From: Balanoglossus misakiensis
Taxonomy: Eukaryota > Hemichordata
DNA length: 64,000 nucleotides
Assembly (NCBI GenBank): GCA_040954595.2
Contig: CM082582.2
Coordinates: 5,332,001-5,396,000, forward strand
Direction of reading: 5' to 3'
How positions within the stretch are numbered: the stretch's first letter is position 1; each line of letters starts with the position of its first letter. The position numbers and the translations under genes were made by a program. Below the pieces are notes generated by a model that was not told the origin of the DNA, did no database searches, and was given only the letters and a program-made list of their open reading frames with translations. Shown here in pieces: positions 10,948-21,955 of this stretch.

Positions 10948-11245
10948 TTGTCAATCCAAGCATACGTGCCGTCTTTCAACATTTTCCGAAGGATACCGAA
11001 TTCAGCGCCCTCAACGTCGAGTTTAAAGATCACATAATCGTCCTTGTTGACGTTCATCTGTATCCACGTTGACAAGTCCACAATGGGGATGACGTCATGG
11101 CGCGAAAGTTTTCTTTCTCCACCGTCTTCGTCATCCACACCTTCCTTACTGCTCACAAACAAGGATCCACCACCCCACTGCATGTCACGTTTTTTGTTGA
11201 CTTTGCCAGGGAACCATGGCCCCTCGTTGTACGCTGTCATGGTCC
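10948..11245 (-). pseudogene. FkbM methyltransferase relic D, exon 4 only
   Basis: This 298-bp exon is open from end to end and matches exon 4 of B and C. It encodes TMTAYNEGPWFPGK, VDLSTWIQMNV and FKLDVEGAEFGILRKML, the second half of the FkbM fold. Its donor (GACAA|GTAAGC) is intact. Its acceptor is destroyed: B and C read atggcag|GG, whereas D reads atggcat|GG. No other exon of this copy is present on either side. It is a dead fragment with an open frame, probably recent. Confidence 0.85.
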
Positions 11246-11467
11246 ATGCCATAAAAATATCAATATATTTGTAATACACTGGGTAATTTTCAAACAAATT
11301 TGGAGGTACGGGGTGGGATTTAACACTGATACAGGTGTACTTTATCGAGACGCAACTTTCAATCCCTGGTTCTCACGTTTGTAGGTGCTCCTCCTAGTCA
11401 AACAATTTAGGCTAACAGCTTACCACCTTAGCTAATATACCAGGTTCACATAGGGTAAACGTAAAAT

Positions 11468-12225
11468 ATCGTCTAGCCAGCTAGCTACATGAGTACTGTT
11501 TTTACAGGGAAATAGTAATTGTAGAGGACAGCGAGAGGTCAATCGCTCTGACAGCTTCGACGCTCGATTCAGGACTGTGTTATTTATTCACTGACACTGT
11601 GCCTTCAACCGCGTGTAATTGGACTCGCCGATAGCAACGTTAACAGAGCCGTAACACGCGGCCGACTTGGCTAGCTCGTGACGGGTACAATTTCCCTACA
11701 TGACTAGAGAGGGGTTCCTCTGCCTGAAATACACGTAGATCAAACTTGGGCCCGCCCGTCACCGAGTTCACTGATCGACAGAAGGACACATGCCATAGAG
11801 CCAACAAAAGCATTCCAAAAATGAACGACGGTTCACGGGGCTGTTATGTCTGTTTTCTAGTTTTTGTGCTTTCAATACTCAAAATGCTTGCTGTTGATAT
11901 GCCTGTCATAGTAGATAGTATATTTTGATATTAAGTTCTTTGTTCATCGTTATGTTTTTCTTTTAGTATATACATCTTGTCCTCTATTTTGCTTTATCCT
12001 TTATTTTTTTATTTTTGCCTGAGTCATTTTCTGTGTGTTTCGCCTGGGGGTGAGGCATGCAGATTCGGTCGACATGTTGTATAGACTTGGCTATAAATAT
12101 TGGCGCCTTTGTTAGCGATCAATGCTGGTCACATTGACCCATGACCCCTGCCCGGCTCGGTCGACCTGTCTTAGAAAAAGCCTCAATAGCAGCTTGGCAC
12201 CATTTGGGCGTTTCAAGGTTATACC
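11468..12225 (-). other. Relic of FkbM intron 3 (relic D)
   Basis: The sequence matches copy A (4614-4960 and 5648-5700) and copy C (25290-25700), including 'tcaatactcaaaatgcttgc' and 'ctcaatagcagcttggcacc'. It preserves the empty site of the MITE found in copy A. The match to C stops near 12225, where an inverted-repeat element begins. Confidence 0.75.
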
Positions 12226-12244
12226 ATAGTCTAGTCAATATAGG

Positions 12245-12695
12245 GCTAGACCCGCCACAAATTGCAACAGAATTTTTTTCTTCAAAATGCATTTTGGAGA
12301 GGTGTCTAGAACAACATATTAAAAATGCACCCGAATATGTCTAATTTGCATAAATTTAATATTGGAGATTTTTGGGCCAAATACATGTATCAAGAAATGA
12401 AGGTTTTTTGTCACGATTTTAAAGTTTGAATGTGCGACAGCTTATCATACTCCGGCATATATAAAATGGTTCTTCATGCACATGAAATATGTTTAAACTT
12501 TAAAATCATGGAAAAAATAATGTGTATTTGGCCCAAAAATTTCCAATATTAAATTTATGCAAATTATAAATATTTCCACAAGGTGGATTCGGGTGCCTTT
12601 TGATATGTTGTTCTAGACACCTCTCCAAAAGATATTCTGAAGAAAAATATTCTGTTGCAATTTGTGGTGGGTTAGGTGCCCAAATCTCGTAGTCT
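12245..12695. repeat. Inverted-repeat element, about 450 bp
   Basis: The left arm starts near cccgccacaaattgcaacag and returns, inverted, as ctgttgcaatttgtggtggg at 12652-12671. The arms are about 190 bp each with many differences, around a loop near 12440-12500. The element lies exactly where relic D ends and copy B's promoter block begins, so it marks or caused a rearrangement junction. Confidence 0.8.
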
Positions 12696-12894
12696 GAAAG
12701 CTTTGTATACAAACGGGGTCAAATGTCCATTTAGATTGAATTGCGTTTGTAGGCGGACTTCTCGCTTGCCAAGCCGGCCACCGTGACATCATACACCAGC
12801 GGCCATACTGCATACATCATCAATTTGCATATTCAGAGCAGCAGTAACACAGACTCTGTTGACTCAAATCTGACCACAGCACCTGTCTTCAAAG
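12696..12894 (+). promoter_or_regulatory. 5' untranslated exon and promoter-proximal block, copy B
   Basis: The inverted counterpart of 8040-8260. It ends with the donor CTTCAAAG|GTAGGT at 12894/12895. The exon before the donor has no start codon in frame with the downstream protein, so it is called untranslated. The promoter is inferred from conservation among three copies only. Confidence 0.5.
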
Positions 12895-13337
12895 GTAGGT
12901 TTCACTTTAAATAATCGAATATACATTTTCTTTTATTTCATGTCTTTGAACTAAGCTTTTTTTTAAGTGATTCAAACTTGTGCACATTTTTTCTGAGTTG
13001 TTCATTATCTACCTGTAGGTGCGGCCTTGCTTTACGACGCACCATTCTTCCGCGCTGTTCTGCACAATGTTATTCTCATGGACAAAATGTAAACAAGTTC
13101 GATCGTTCATAACTTGACGAATACACGCTGGAAAGCAACCGTTTTTTTCTTTATCTATATTTTCACTCAGTAGACAAACTAAGATCTCTGCGTAACGATC
13201 AGTTGTCGGGAATTGAACGACTTCAATGATATTCCTGACTACTATGTAATTTTTTTTTTAAACTCAGCCTGTGTTTTGTCATGTTGCCTATTTTATTTAA
13301 AACGTTTAGTGATCTTCAAAAAATATTGGGTTCACAC

Positions 13338-13496
<159 letters not shown>

Positions 13497-13665
13497 ATTA
13501 ACACTTCTCCGCAACCTTGAGCCACAGCGCCTATACATAAACTCTTTGGGCCTTCCCCTTGCCCATAAACAAACGTTAATGGTCAGGGCGTCGTCCATTA
13601 TTTCTATATTATAATGCGTATGTGCAGTTTTTTTTTTCAGATAGGAAATAAGTAGTTCACCAGCA

Positions 13666-16497
13666 ATGGCAAAAGGGGGGCGGATTTGCATCATTTTCGC
13701 CATGTTGGGAAGCTTTGCTCTGGGCTGTATGCTGGTTAACCTAGAAATACTGCGCTGTCCAAGAGACCGACGTAAGGCTGCCGTTGACATTACCGATCGC
13801 CAGAACACACTTACTATACCCCCGGCGCATGACAGGTAAAACACAGCTCATCTCGACATTGTGTGGACAGAAATTATCGTTTGCCCACGTCCTTGTGACG
13901 ACACAAAAATTGCCCGCCCTTTGCCCACACTCTAACAAGGCTGATATATCATCCACTTGAAGGAGAATCAAAATTAATGAATTTATTATTATTTTAAAAA
14001 ATGGTTCAGACGTCTTCTTGTCAAATTTACTTTTAATAAACCCCATGTCGTCCGGCCACCAAAATTCAACACATCGAGGACAGTGTATGTGTGTGCATTG
14101 CATTGCCTCAGCTAACATTCACTATTCAGTTAAAAAAACGCTAGATTTTGCTGTGTGGATCCCTATATTTGATTGAGCACATTTTGGAACTGGTCGAAAG
14201 TCGGTCGTTTTTCTTGCGAGGAAACTCGATTTTAATCAACTTATAAATGTACATTTGGAAAATTATAACCCAAAGTTATTTTTGCGACCAAAACATACAC
14301 AGTGAAACCTGTCATTACGGACACCTCTCTATTAAGGGCAAATTTTTCAAGACAAAAGTCACAGTTTAAATAGAATATTACCTGTCTATTAAGGACAGCT
14401 GCTAATTTTTCGTTGAAATCGATCCTATTATTATTCGGATTATTAATTTCATTGTAGGACTCGGAAACCAAGAAAGATGTTTCTGGATTGTGGAGCCAAC
14501 GTTGCTTCCACTGTCAATCTCTTTCGAGAAACATACCCGGATGCAGACGATTACATCATTCACTCGTTTGAGATAGATGCGGGGCTGGCGCCTTATTTTG
14601 CTTACTTTCGAGATAAAGGCCATACTCTTCACTGTCCTGTGGGCGTTTCGGATAAAAACGGTAAGATTGCTTGAAGGGTGATTTCATCATCATTGCTATG
14701 GAAGATGACATAAAAAATACTCTAGGCACGCAGTGCTTGAAGCTAGTATACCCTAGAGGAAGATCCCCTTCCTTCAGGGTCTATGGTTGAAGGGAGAAAC
14801 TCGGCCAACTTTGGCGCTTTGACGTAGGTGGGAGAATTTTGTTTTTGTATAAAGATTACGTCACCAAAATCGATGTCGCTTTCTAAGATGTATTATAATT
14901 TTTATATCTGTGCAGCAGTGCCACAGATACAGTGACGTGATTGGCTGAGACGCCTTTTTTTAATTTATGCAAGCCATGGTTAAATTAAGCAGTAATAAAA
15001 TTGGCTAATAAAATTGCTGGAATATCAGCATTACAGGTGTAATGAAAAATCTCATCAATCAAACGGATATAATCACCAATGTTTCTCCCCCGGACAAAGG
15101 CCGCTTGGGAGTCACCAATTAAGTAGGGCAAAACTTTCTCAATACGTTTAACAAGGCATCTTGAAGCAGGCTTCATGTCAACATTCATAAGGGAGATTGG
15201 TCTCCAATTTTTCAGATAGAGTTGATCCTTCCCAGGTTAAATCAATCAGAGTTATGACACTCTGTTTCTGAGAGTTTGAAAATTCCCCCGTTCTGTGATG
15301 TAACCATGATTGAGAGAATTCAAAACTAAATTCCCCACCTGTGGCCAAAAAGCCACGTAAAATTATTTTGTAAGGCCATCATTGCCGGGGCTTTTGTTGT
15401 CTGGAAGGGAGAGAAGAACGTACAGAGAAAACTTCCCCAGGGGTCAAAGGACCCTCACACAAAACTTTATTATTCTCTGACAACATTGGTAAATTTTGCA
15501 TCCAGGAAATAATGCACATCGTTGGAGTTTGTGGCGCGCCTTGAGTAAAGCTTGGCATAAAACTGCTTAATTCCACACAAAATATTCTTTGGGTTTTCTA
15601 TAGTTGTATACTCATCTTTCTATACATATACTTTGTGTGTGTGGACGCAAGCGACTTTAAGGATTAATGCTCTGTTTTTACCATAGGAAAATAGTGTCTA
15701 ATTTTGTCCCCTGTCTGAACCTGGTATTATTAACAAACGCGCAAATGGTGCCAAGCTGCTAGTGAGGCTTTTTCTAAAACAGGTCGACCGAGTCGGCATG
15801 GGTCACTGGTCAACGTAACCAGCATTGGTCGCTTACAAAGGCGCCAATATATACAGCCAAGTCTATACAAAGTCGTACGCAGTATGTTCCATTCTTATCG
15901 ACAGGCACAGCAACTGCTATAGAGTCTAGTTTACAAACATCGCAACTGGCCTAAATTGTTTGGCTAGGAGAAGCACCTACTAATGCGAGAACCGGGGACT
16001 GAAAGTTACGTCTTTTAGTTTCCTCGATAAAGTACACATGTATCAGTGTTAAATCCTACCCCGTCCCTCCAAAATTGTTTGAAAATTACCGAGTGTTTGA
16101 CAAATATATTGAGACTAAGTTTATTATTTTCATGGCAGGGACCATGACAGCGTACAACGAGGGGCCATGGTTCCCTGGCAAAGAAAACAAACAACGTGAC
16201 ATGCAGTGGGGTGGTGGATCCTTGTTTGTGAGCAGTAAGGAAGGTGTGGATGACGAAGATGGCGGAAAAAGGAAACTTTCGCGCCATGACGTCATCCCCA
16301 TTGTGGACTTGTCAACGTGGATACAGATGAACGTTAACAAGGACGATTATGTGATTTTTAAGCTCGACGTTGAGGGCGCTGAATTCGGTATCCTTCGGAA
16401 AATGTTGAAAGACGGCACGTATGCTTGGATTGACAAGTAAGCTCGTATTTACGACTTGTGAATTTCCGTTCTTGTTCTTTTAGGTATATGTAATGTA

Positions 16498-16546
<49 letters not shown>

Positions 16547-18311
16547 GGGGGGGAGGGTATTGTCTGGATATTTTGTAAAAACCTGCCCAGTTTTCAATGA
16601 GTTGGGCAATGCAGGCTGCCTCGTCCGAAACCGGATTGCTCTGTTGAAATTGATAATATACAGTTGTGTATTGTCTCATAAAGGTTTTATGGAGAATATC
16701 ATTCGACGCACCCTACTGGCGAAACAAAAGAAGAAAAAATAAGAATCAAAGCCGAAGTTGCCAAGAAAATGCCTGGAATTATCAACTGGGCGGCAGAGAA
16801 GAAAGTTTATGGCGATTTTGACAATATTCATGCACCCAAGGTATTAAACTTTAGAATTTCATAAGGCATTTTAGTACATGGATTTGAACGGTTATGTCGA
16901 TTTGCTGACTGCCCTGACAACGTGTAAACACTTATTATCCCTGATTGCGATTTTGTTTTCAGATTCCAAAGAAAACACCCGGTAAAGTAGGAGAAGTCAT
17001 CAACCGCTGCGGGAGAAACCGAGGAAAGCCCGCCGTGTCTGTTGTCATAGATGTGGGAATGAATGTCAAAAGGGCGCGGAAGTTGATCAGTAGCATAGGG
17101 GCATACCCGGCTGACGTTCCGCTGACACTATTTGTGTTCGGAGACTTCGTGGAAGAATATCCGCGTCTTGTCAAAGAGTGGAGTGAAAAATACGAGATTG
17201 GGATTCGATGTGATGGGCCCATGTCTCCGGGTCATTGGGAAAATCAGTATGACAATTCGATAAGATTGTCAGTCGTGAGTGCAGAGAGAAGACTGTCAGA
17301 TATTGGACTCCAAGCTCGGTATATTCTTCCCCCCGGGATGAGTGCGAGAGTTTCTGAGGTCATTACTCAAAGGGAGTTACGCCTTATACAACCAACTGCA
17401 GCCTTCCCGCCAAAAGGTAAAAATATTGAATGCAGTGAATGGTCGGATGGATGCATTAATGGTTAAATGAGTGATAACACCAACAAAATTAATCAATCAA
17501 ACAAATCAGCCAATCACTCGATCTGCTTGTCTGACCGAATGAACGAACGATTTCTTACCTGTAATTAAAGCCCTAACAGCTGCCATTTTGATTACTTTAT
17601 CAACCCCTCATTTCGGCTGACTATGTAAATATAAACAAGTTTTAAGATGGATATACTCAACGGCGGCGACGTTTTTCACGTCAGACAAGCTTAACATAAA
17701 AACAGCCAATCAAGTGATTATCTTAAAACCAACAGTCCATGACCTTTAATGACCCCAACGTGACATTTACAAACTGGGATTTCGTTGGTATAAGTTTACC
17801 ATGTTCAGTTTTGAACTTAGGAGCAGTCAACCATATGATTGACTTTGTGAACATTCTATAACAAAAAAAAAAAAAATTATCTCCGGTATAAACAGATGGA
17901 TGTTGTATATGTAACATTGCATGCAGGATGAATGATGTCATACCAACACAAAACCAGGATGTAAGGTCACTAAGGGGTCAAGAAGGCGGCCACAAATTAT
18001 TGCGGGTTGGGGCCTTGTTAATTCAACAGTCATGTCACGTACATCTACTTCCCTAACAATAACTTAATACGTTTCTTTCAGATCCTAAATCGCCGGAGTT
18101 GACATTTGAAAATTACCACCAATTCCGCGAAGTCGAGAAGGTGCCCAAGGCGCTGAAAATAATAGATGACGGTTTGCGCAATTCGACCGGTGGTATTTTG
18201 AGTTTGGACTCGGACTTCTATGACAATTACATGATATCCGTGTTTCTGCTTGATTACCTTTATCAGACGTCTGGCTTTTCAGTTCAAAAGCTATCCGAGT
18301 GCTTATCATGA
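13666..18311 (+). CDS. Type II membrane FkbM methyltransferase with NodB-like domain, copy B
   Basis: Coding exons: 13666-13835, 14458-14660, 16139-16436, 16684-16840, 16963-17416, 18082-18311. All splice phases join and give 503 codons without a stop. The N-terminus MAKGGRICIIF leads into a hydrophobic stretch (residues about 6-28), as in Golgi type II enzymes. Exon 2 carries MFLDCGANVAST, the SAM-binding motif of FkbM methyltransferases (Methyltransf_21). Exon 3 carries VDLSTWI and FKLDVEGAEF, which are conserved FkbM segments. Exon 5 resembles a polysaccharide-deacetylase (NodB) fold (TLFVFGDFVEEYPRLVKEW, RYILPPG). It lacks the Asp-Asp and His metal motifs, so it is probably not a deacetylase. 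The likely role is O-methylation of a glycan in the Golgi, but the substrate is unknown. Copy C is a close paralogue in inverted orientation. Introns hold a LINE fragment, a (CA)n array and a poly(T) tract. Confidence 0.82.
14297..14400 (+). repeat. Small repeat with CAGTGAAACCTGTCATTACGG end, shared by three copies
   Basis: The motif 'cagtgaaacctgtcattacg' with 'acctctctattaagg' lies just before the SAM-motif exon. It also occurs at 6318-6380 and 26815-26860. The start resembles terminal repeats of pogo/Tc1-type MITEs. Presence in copies A, B and C shows it was there before the duplications. Confidence 0.55.
14980..15605 (-). mobile_element. LINE reverse-transcriptase fragment (L1/Tx1-like)
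   Basis: On the minus strand 14985-15188 encodes MNVDMKPASRCLVKRIEKVL followed by SQAAFVRGRNIGDYIRLIDE, the fingers/palm entry of L1-type reverse transcriptases. The upstream part 15240-15600 carries the preceding region (NPKNILCGIKQFYAKLYS), broken by stops and frame changes. It sits in intron 2 of copy B (between the SAM exon and exon 3), is not seen at the matching place in copy C, and is in antisense orientation to the host gene. It is non-functional. Confidence 0.8.
16500..16544 (+). repeat. Poly(T) tract of about 44 bases
   Basis: An uninterrupted T run followed by a short G-rich stretch in intron 3 of copy B, absent at the matching place in copy C (24050-24180). It could be the tail of an inserted retrosequence in reverse orientation, but no body is seen. 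Confidence 0.9.
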
Positions 18312-18560
18312 TTTTTATTTCAGGTCATGTGGCCTCCGGCATAGATTAACAAACTGTTCAAAATGGCATACATGTCGCTATGCAAATGTTATATCAAGAA
18401 GGAAAGCTCACATATATGCAATCATTAGTTAAAGCTCCATCAGCTGTAGATTTTAAGCATTGTGTTACTGCAGTTCAGTTCTGTTGAAATTCCTGAAACA
18501 TTATGAAATTTCCCGTATTTACCATATCTACACAGTTTGTTTGTGTACATTAATCATTGC
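18312..18560 (+). other. 3' flank of copy B, conserved in copy C
   Basis: The pieces 'catgtggcctccggcat' and 'gtaaatacggga'-type sequence (inverted) match 21720-21950 after copy C. The inverted duplication therefore includes the 3' untranslated region. No clear AATAAA was matched between the two copies. Confidence 0.6.
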
Positions 18561-19740
18561 TATAGTGCCACATTTGAATTCAAGTCCGGAGTAAAATTCA
18601 TCCGTCATATTCGCAGCCGCAGACTAAACGACATCCTCTTTTTAGTTAGGTGATTATCATACATCGATTGTCCACCATTCTTATTAAAAGCGTACGAATT
18701 ATGAATCACAAATGGCGTACATATTTTGTATAAGAGTGTTTTTTCACAATTTCCTTGCCTACCTTCAGCTACTCCAATTTCTCGGCAAAATCATGTTCAA
18801 GACAGCGAATCTCATATATGGTCGGCAAATCAAAATGGAGGTTTTATGAGGGTCATTAAATCCCCAGGAATGTCATCAATTGTTTGACAATCCTGTAATC
18901 GGTGTGGTAGACCAAGAGTTTTTCGTTTGCTACAGCCGCCCGCCTGTGGCAAAACGTTGTGTGCCTCTCGGCTAAACGTATTCGAATCTTTATGCGGTTC
19001 ATAGATTATACCGTAAATTTCACTGGCAGAATGACAGACTTAACATCATCCGCTCATGTGCACACAGAAAGCACTGCACATGTTAAACTATCAAATATTA
19101 AGCAACCGTGTTCAGTGAAAAAAAAATCACAACTTGCACCTTTCAGACAGAACAAAAAGTAACACATACTTGTAGATAAGAACAGAAAATGTGGGGTGAA
19201 TTGTGTCATTTGAATGAGTAAAAAGTGATTAAAAACACAAAAAGGGAGGGCGAGGTTAGCCTTAAAGGGACAAAGTCTCTCTCTCTCTGCCTTTTTTCCA
19301 TTAATTATGTTTGATACAAGACACTGTTTATGTTATTCTACATGTGGATATATAGTGAATCAAGGTTCAACCACTTTCAAAATTAAAAATATTCACGGGG
19401 CCTCGATCGATACAAAATGGCGGCTCACTACGAAAATTTACAAAAGGTCAAAGTCCACCTCCCCCTCCCAAAGTTCTCGTAGATCCAGTACTTAAATCCG
19501 TATTCCGCTAATAGCAGAAATTATAGATGACTTTTCAAAGCCTTCAATGATAGCACCACGATCATTTCGTAGTTTATCAAATGCTGATAAAAGCCAGTTT
19601 GCATTAAGCGGTTTCAGTGTCGACAAAGCATTGTTATGCCACAACTAAATCTAGAAACTCCCCACACAACACATACATTTCACCATTGTTATACAAAACG
19701 GCCCATCCCAACCTACATTCCATCACTAGACTGTCGACAG
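18561..19740. other. Intergenic sequence at the hinge, left side
   Basis: No exon was recognised. The only identified feature is an inverted copy of repeat R3 at 19260-19370 (see 8640). The remainder is unassigned. Confidence 0.5.
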
Positions 19741-20722
19741 TCCCTCGCGCCTAATGTGTATCTTTTTTGAGGGCCGAAGGCCCGATTCGGCGTTTCGTGC
19801 GAGGGCAGTAAGGCCCGTATCTTTTGAGGGCCGAAGGCCCGATTCGGCGTTTCGTGGTGCGTGGTAAGGTCCGGGGGACTGTTATAGCTTGTAACGCCCT
19901 CACACGGCATTGTGGGGAAATTCACCTGTAACGCAACTGGCATGATTGACAGTTAAAGGGGAAATCCGCTGTAGCTGATTTCTACATAATTTGGTAGCTT
20001 TGATGTCTCTCTTTCAGAAAAAAACATATTCGCCATGTATAGGTCGCGCGATTTTTTACAAAATCTAGGGAAAGTTGGCAGAATTTCCAATATGGCGTTT
20101 ACTGTAATTTGAATCATGGGAAAAAAAGCGCCAGGACCAACTTCCGCCCACCTTGGTGTGGGTGATACCATTTTCCGATTGGTGTCACTGTGTCACAAGC
20201 TAAGCGTATATGCATATTTTTCATGGGTTATAGCTCATGAAAACTGTCAATAGATCACAAATTTTCGACTTTGCTGATGATTGTTTATCAACTGATGCAA
20301 CAAACAAACAATAGCTATGAAAATACGCCTAGTCTGTCGCCCAGTGACACCAATCGGAGAATGGTATCACCCACACCATGGTGGGCGGAAGTTGCTCCTG
20401 GCGCTTTTTTTCCCATGATTCAAATTACAGTAAACGCCATATTGGAAATTCTGGCAACTTTCCCTAGATTTTGTAAAAAATCGCGCGACCTATACATAGC
20501 GAATATGTTTTTTTCTGAAAGAGTGACATCAAAGCTACCAAATTATGTAGAAATCAGCTACAGCGGATATACTCATTGACCAATCATATTGTCACGCAGT
20601 ATCGGGTCAACAGGTGACCTTTACGCCGCCCATATGCAAATTTTACTACGTCATTTTCTGCATGCATAATTATATCAAGGCAAGGCTTACAAGCTATAAC
20701 AGTCCCTCGGGCCTTACGGCCC
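19741..20722. repeat. Nested inverted repeats at the hinge of the large palindrome
   Basis: An inner pair (about 19955-20195 and 20335-20575) is almost perfectly complementary over more than 200 bp, for example 'ggtcgcgcgattttttacaa' and its complement. An outer pair, 'gggactgttatagcttgtaa' (19874) and its complement at 20687-20706, encloses it. The left outer part also holds a direct duplication of 'gagggccgaaggcccgattc' (19769 and 19828). It looks like a foldback element inside another repeat. It lies between the two convergent FkbM genes. Confidence 0.85.
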
Positions 20723-20733
20723 TCGCATACATA

Positions 20734-20736
20734 CTG

Positions 20737-20767
<31 letters not shown>

Positions 20768-20809
20768 CATACATACATACATACATACATACATACATAC
20801 ATACATACA

Positions 20810-20841
<32 letters not shown>

Positions 20842-20912
20842 CATACATACATACATACATACATACATACATACATACATACATACATACATGCATACAT
20901 GCATACATACAT
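20734..20912 (+). repeat. (CATA)n microsatellite
   Basis: About 42 CATA units with a few interruptions follow the outer hinge repeat. The repetitive Tyr-Ile-His and Cys-Met-Tyr-Val frames over it are not genes. Confidence 0.97.
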
Positions 20913-21719
20913 GTACAATGTTGTAATACACATGATATTTGCAAATGACCTCAATTTTATCAGTAGTACAAAATAGTTTTACAGCATTTGTTATGATCAA
21001 ATCGGTTTATGCATGGATCTGAAGGTTCGAAAACTGGGTTTACAATGACGAGCCCGAGCTACAGTAACTTTTTTCCCGTAGTTATCTCGATGTTTTCTAT
21101 TCCTGAACTGGCAATGGGTTTCAAGCAAGCAATAAGACAACAAGGCATTGTATAAATTGATCCAACACATATGTAAATTTTATTTACTATCAGTTACCAA
21201 CAGCAACACCACCACTACTACAAACATCATTTTTTGAACTCTAAAACGTAAAAATATTCTCCATTCTGCTTTTAAATATGCTGCTGAAAACTGATAGTTA
21301 AAACCTGCTGTTGATTATACTACACATATACAGCAACGCATCAATTGTTGTTGTGGGACTAGTTAGATATACCAATTTAGTAGAAATATTTCGCAAAATC
21401 ATATTTGAACCCGAGAGCTAAATGTATTCCCACTTTTTATTTTACCCTATACCAGTACAAATTCAAATTAAATGCACTTCTTTCATCTTATTCAATTATG
21501 TTTTTTCTATGAAAATTTGCTTAAAAAGGGGAATCAGCTGTGACTTTTGGCTTTATTTTCTGTATTTTTGTTCTGTGTACCAATTGCAATTTTTTGTTCT
21601 TCTTCAAACATCATAGTAACATACACAGTACTTTTCTTATCGACTTAGCCTGTGTGTGTGTAACGGCCACTGTTATTGTTGACAAATGAATTTCAAATTT
21701 GGCACAATAGCAATGCTGC
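20913..21719. other. Intergenic sequence at the hinge, right side
   Basis: AT-rich sequence without a recognised exon or repeat. It separates the microsatellite from the 3' flank of copy C. Confidence 0.5.
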
Positions 21720-21955
21720 ATGTACACAAACTAACTGTGTAGATATGGTAAATACGGGAATTTGCATAATGTTTCAGGAATTTGAACAAGAACTGAATGG
21801 CAGTAACGCGACGCTAAAAACAGCAAACAAAGTATACAAATGTACACCTATAATGGAACTTTAACTAAGTATATTTGTATAGCGACCGTAGCTGTAGGCT
21901 ATTTTGAACAGTTTGTTAATCTACGATGCCGGAGGCCACATGAACTGAAATAAAA

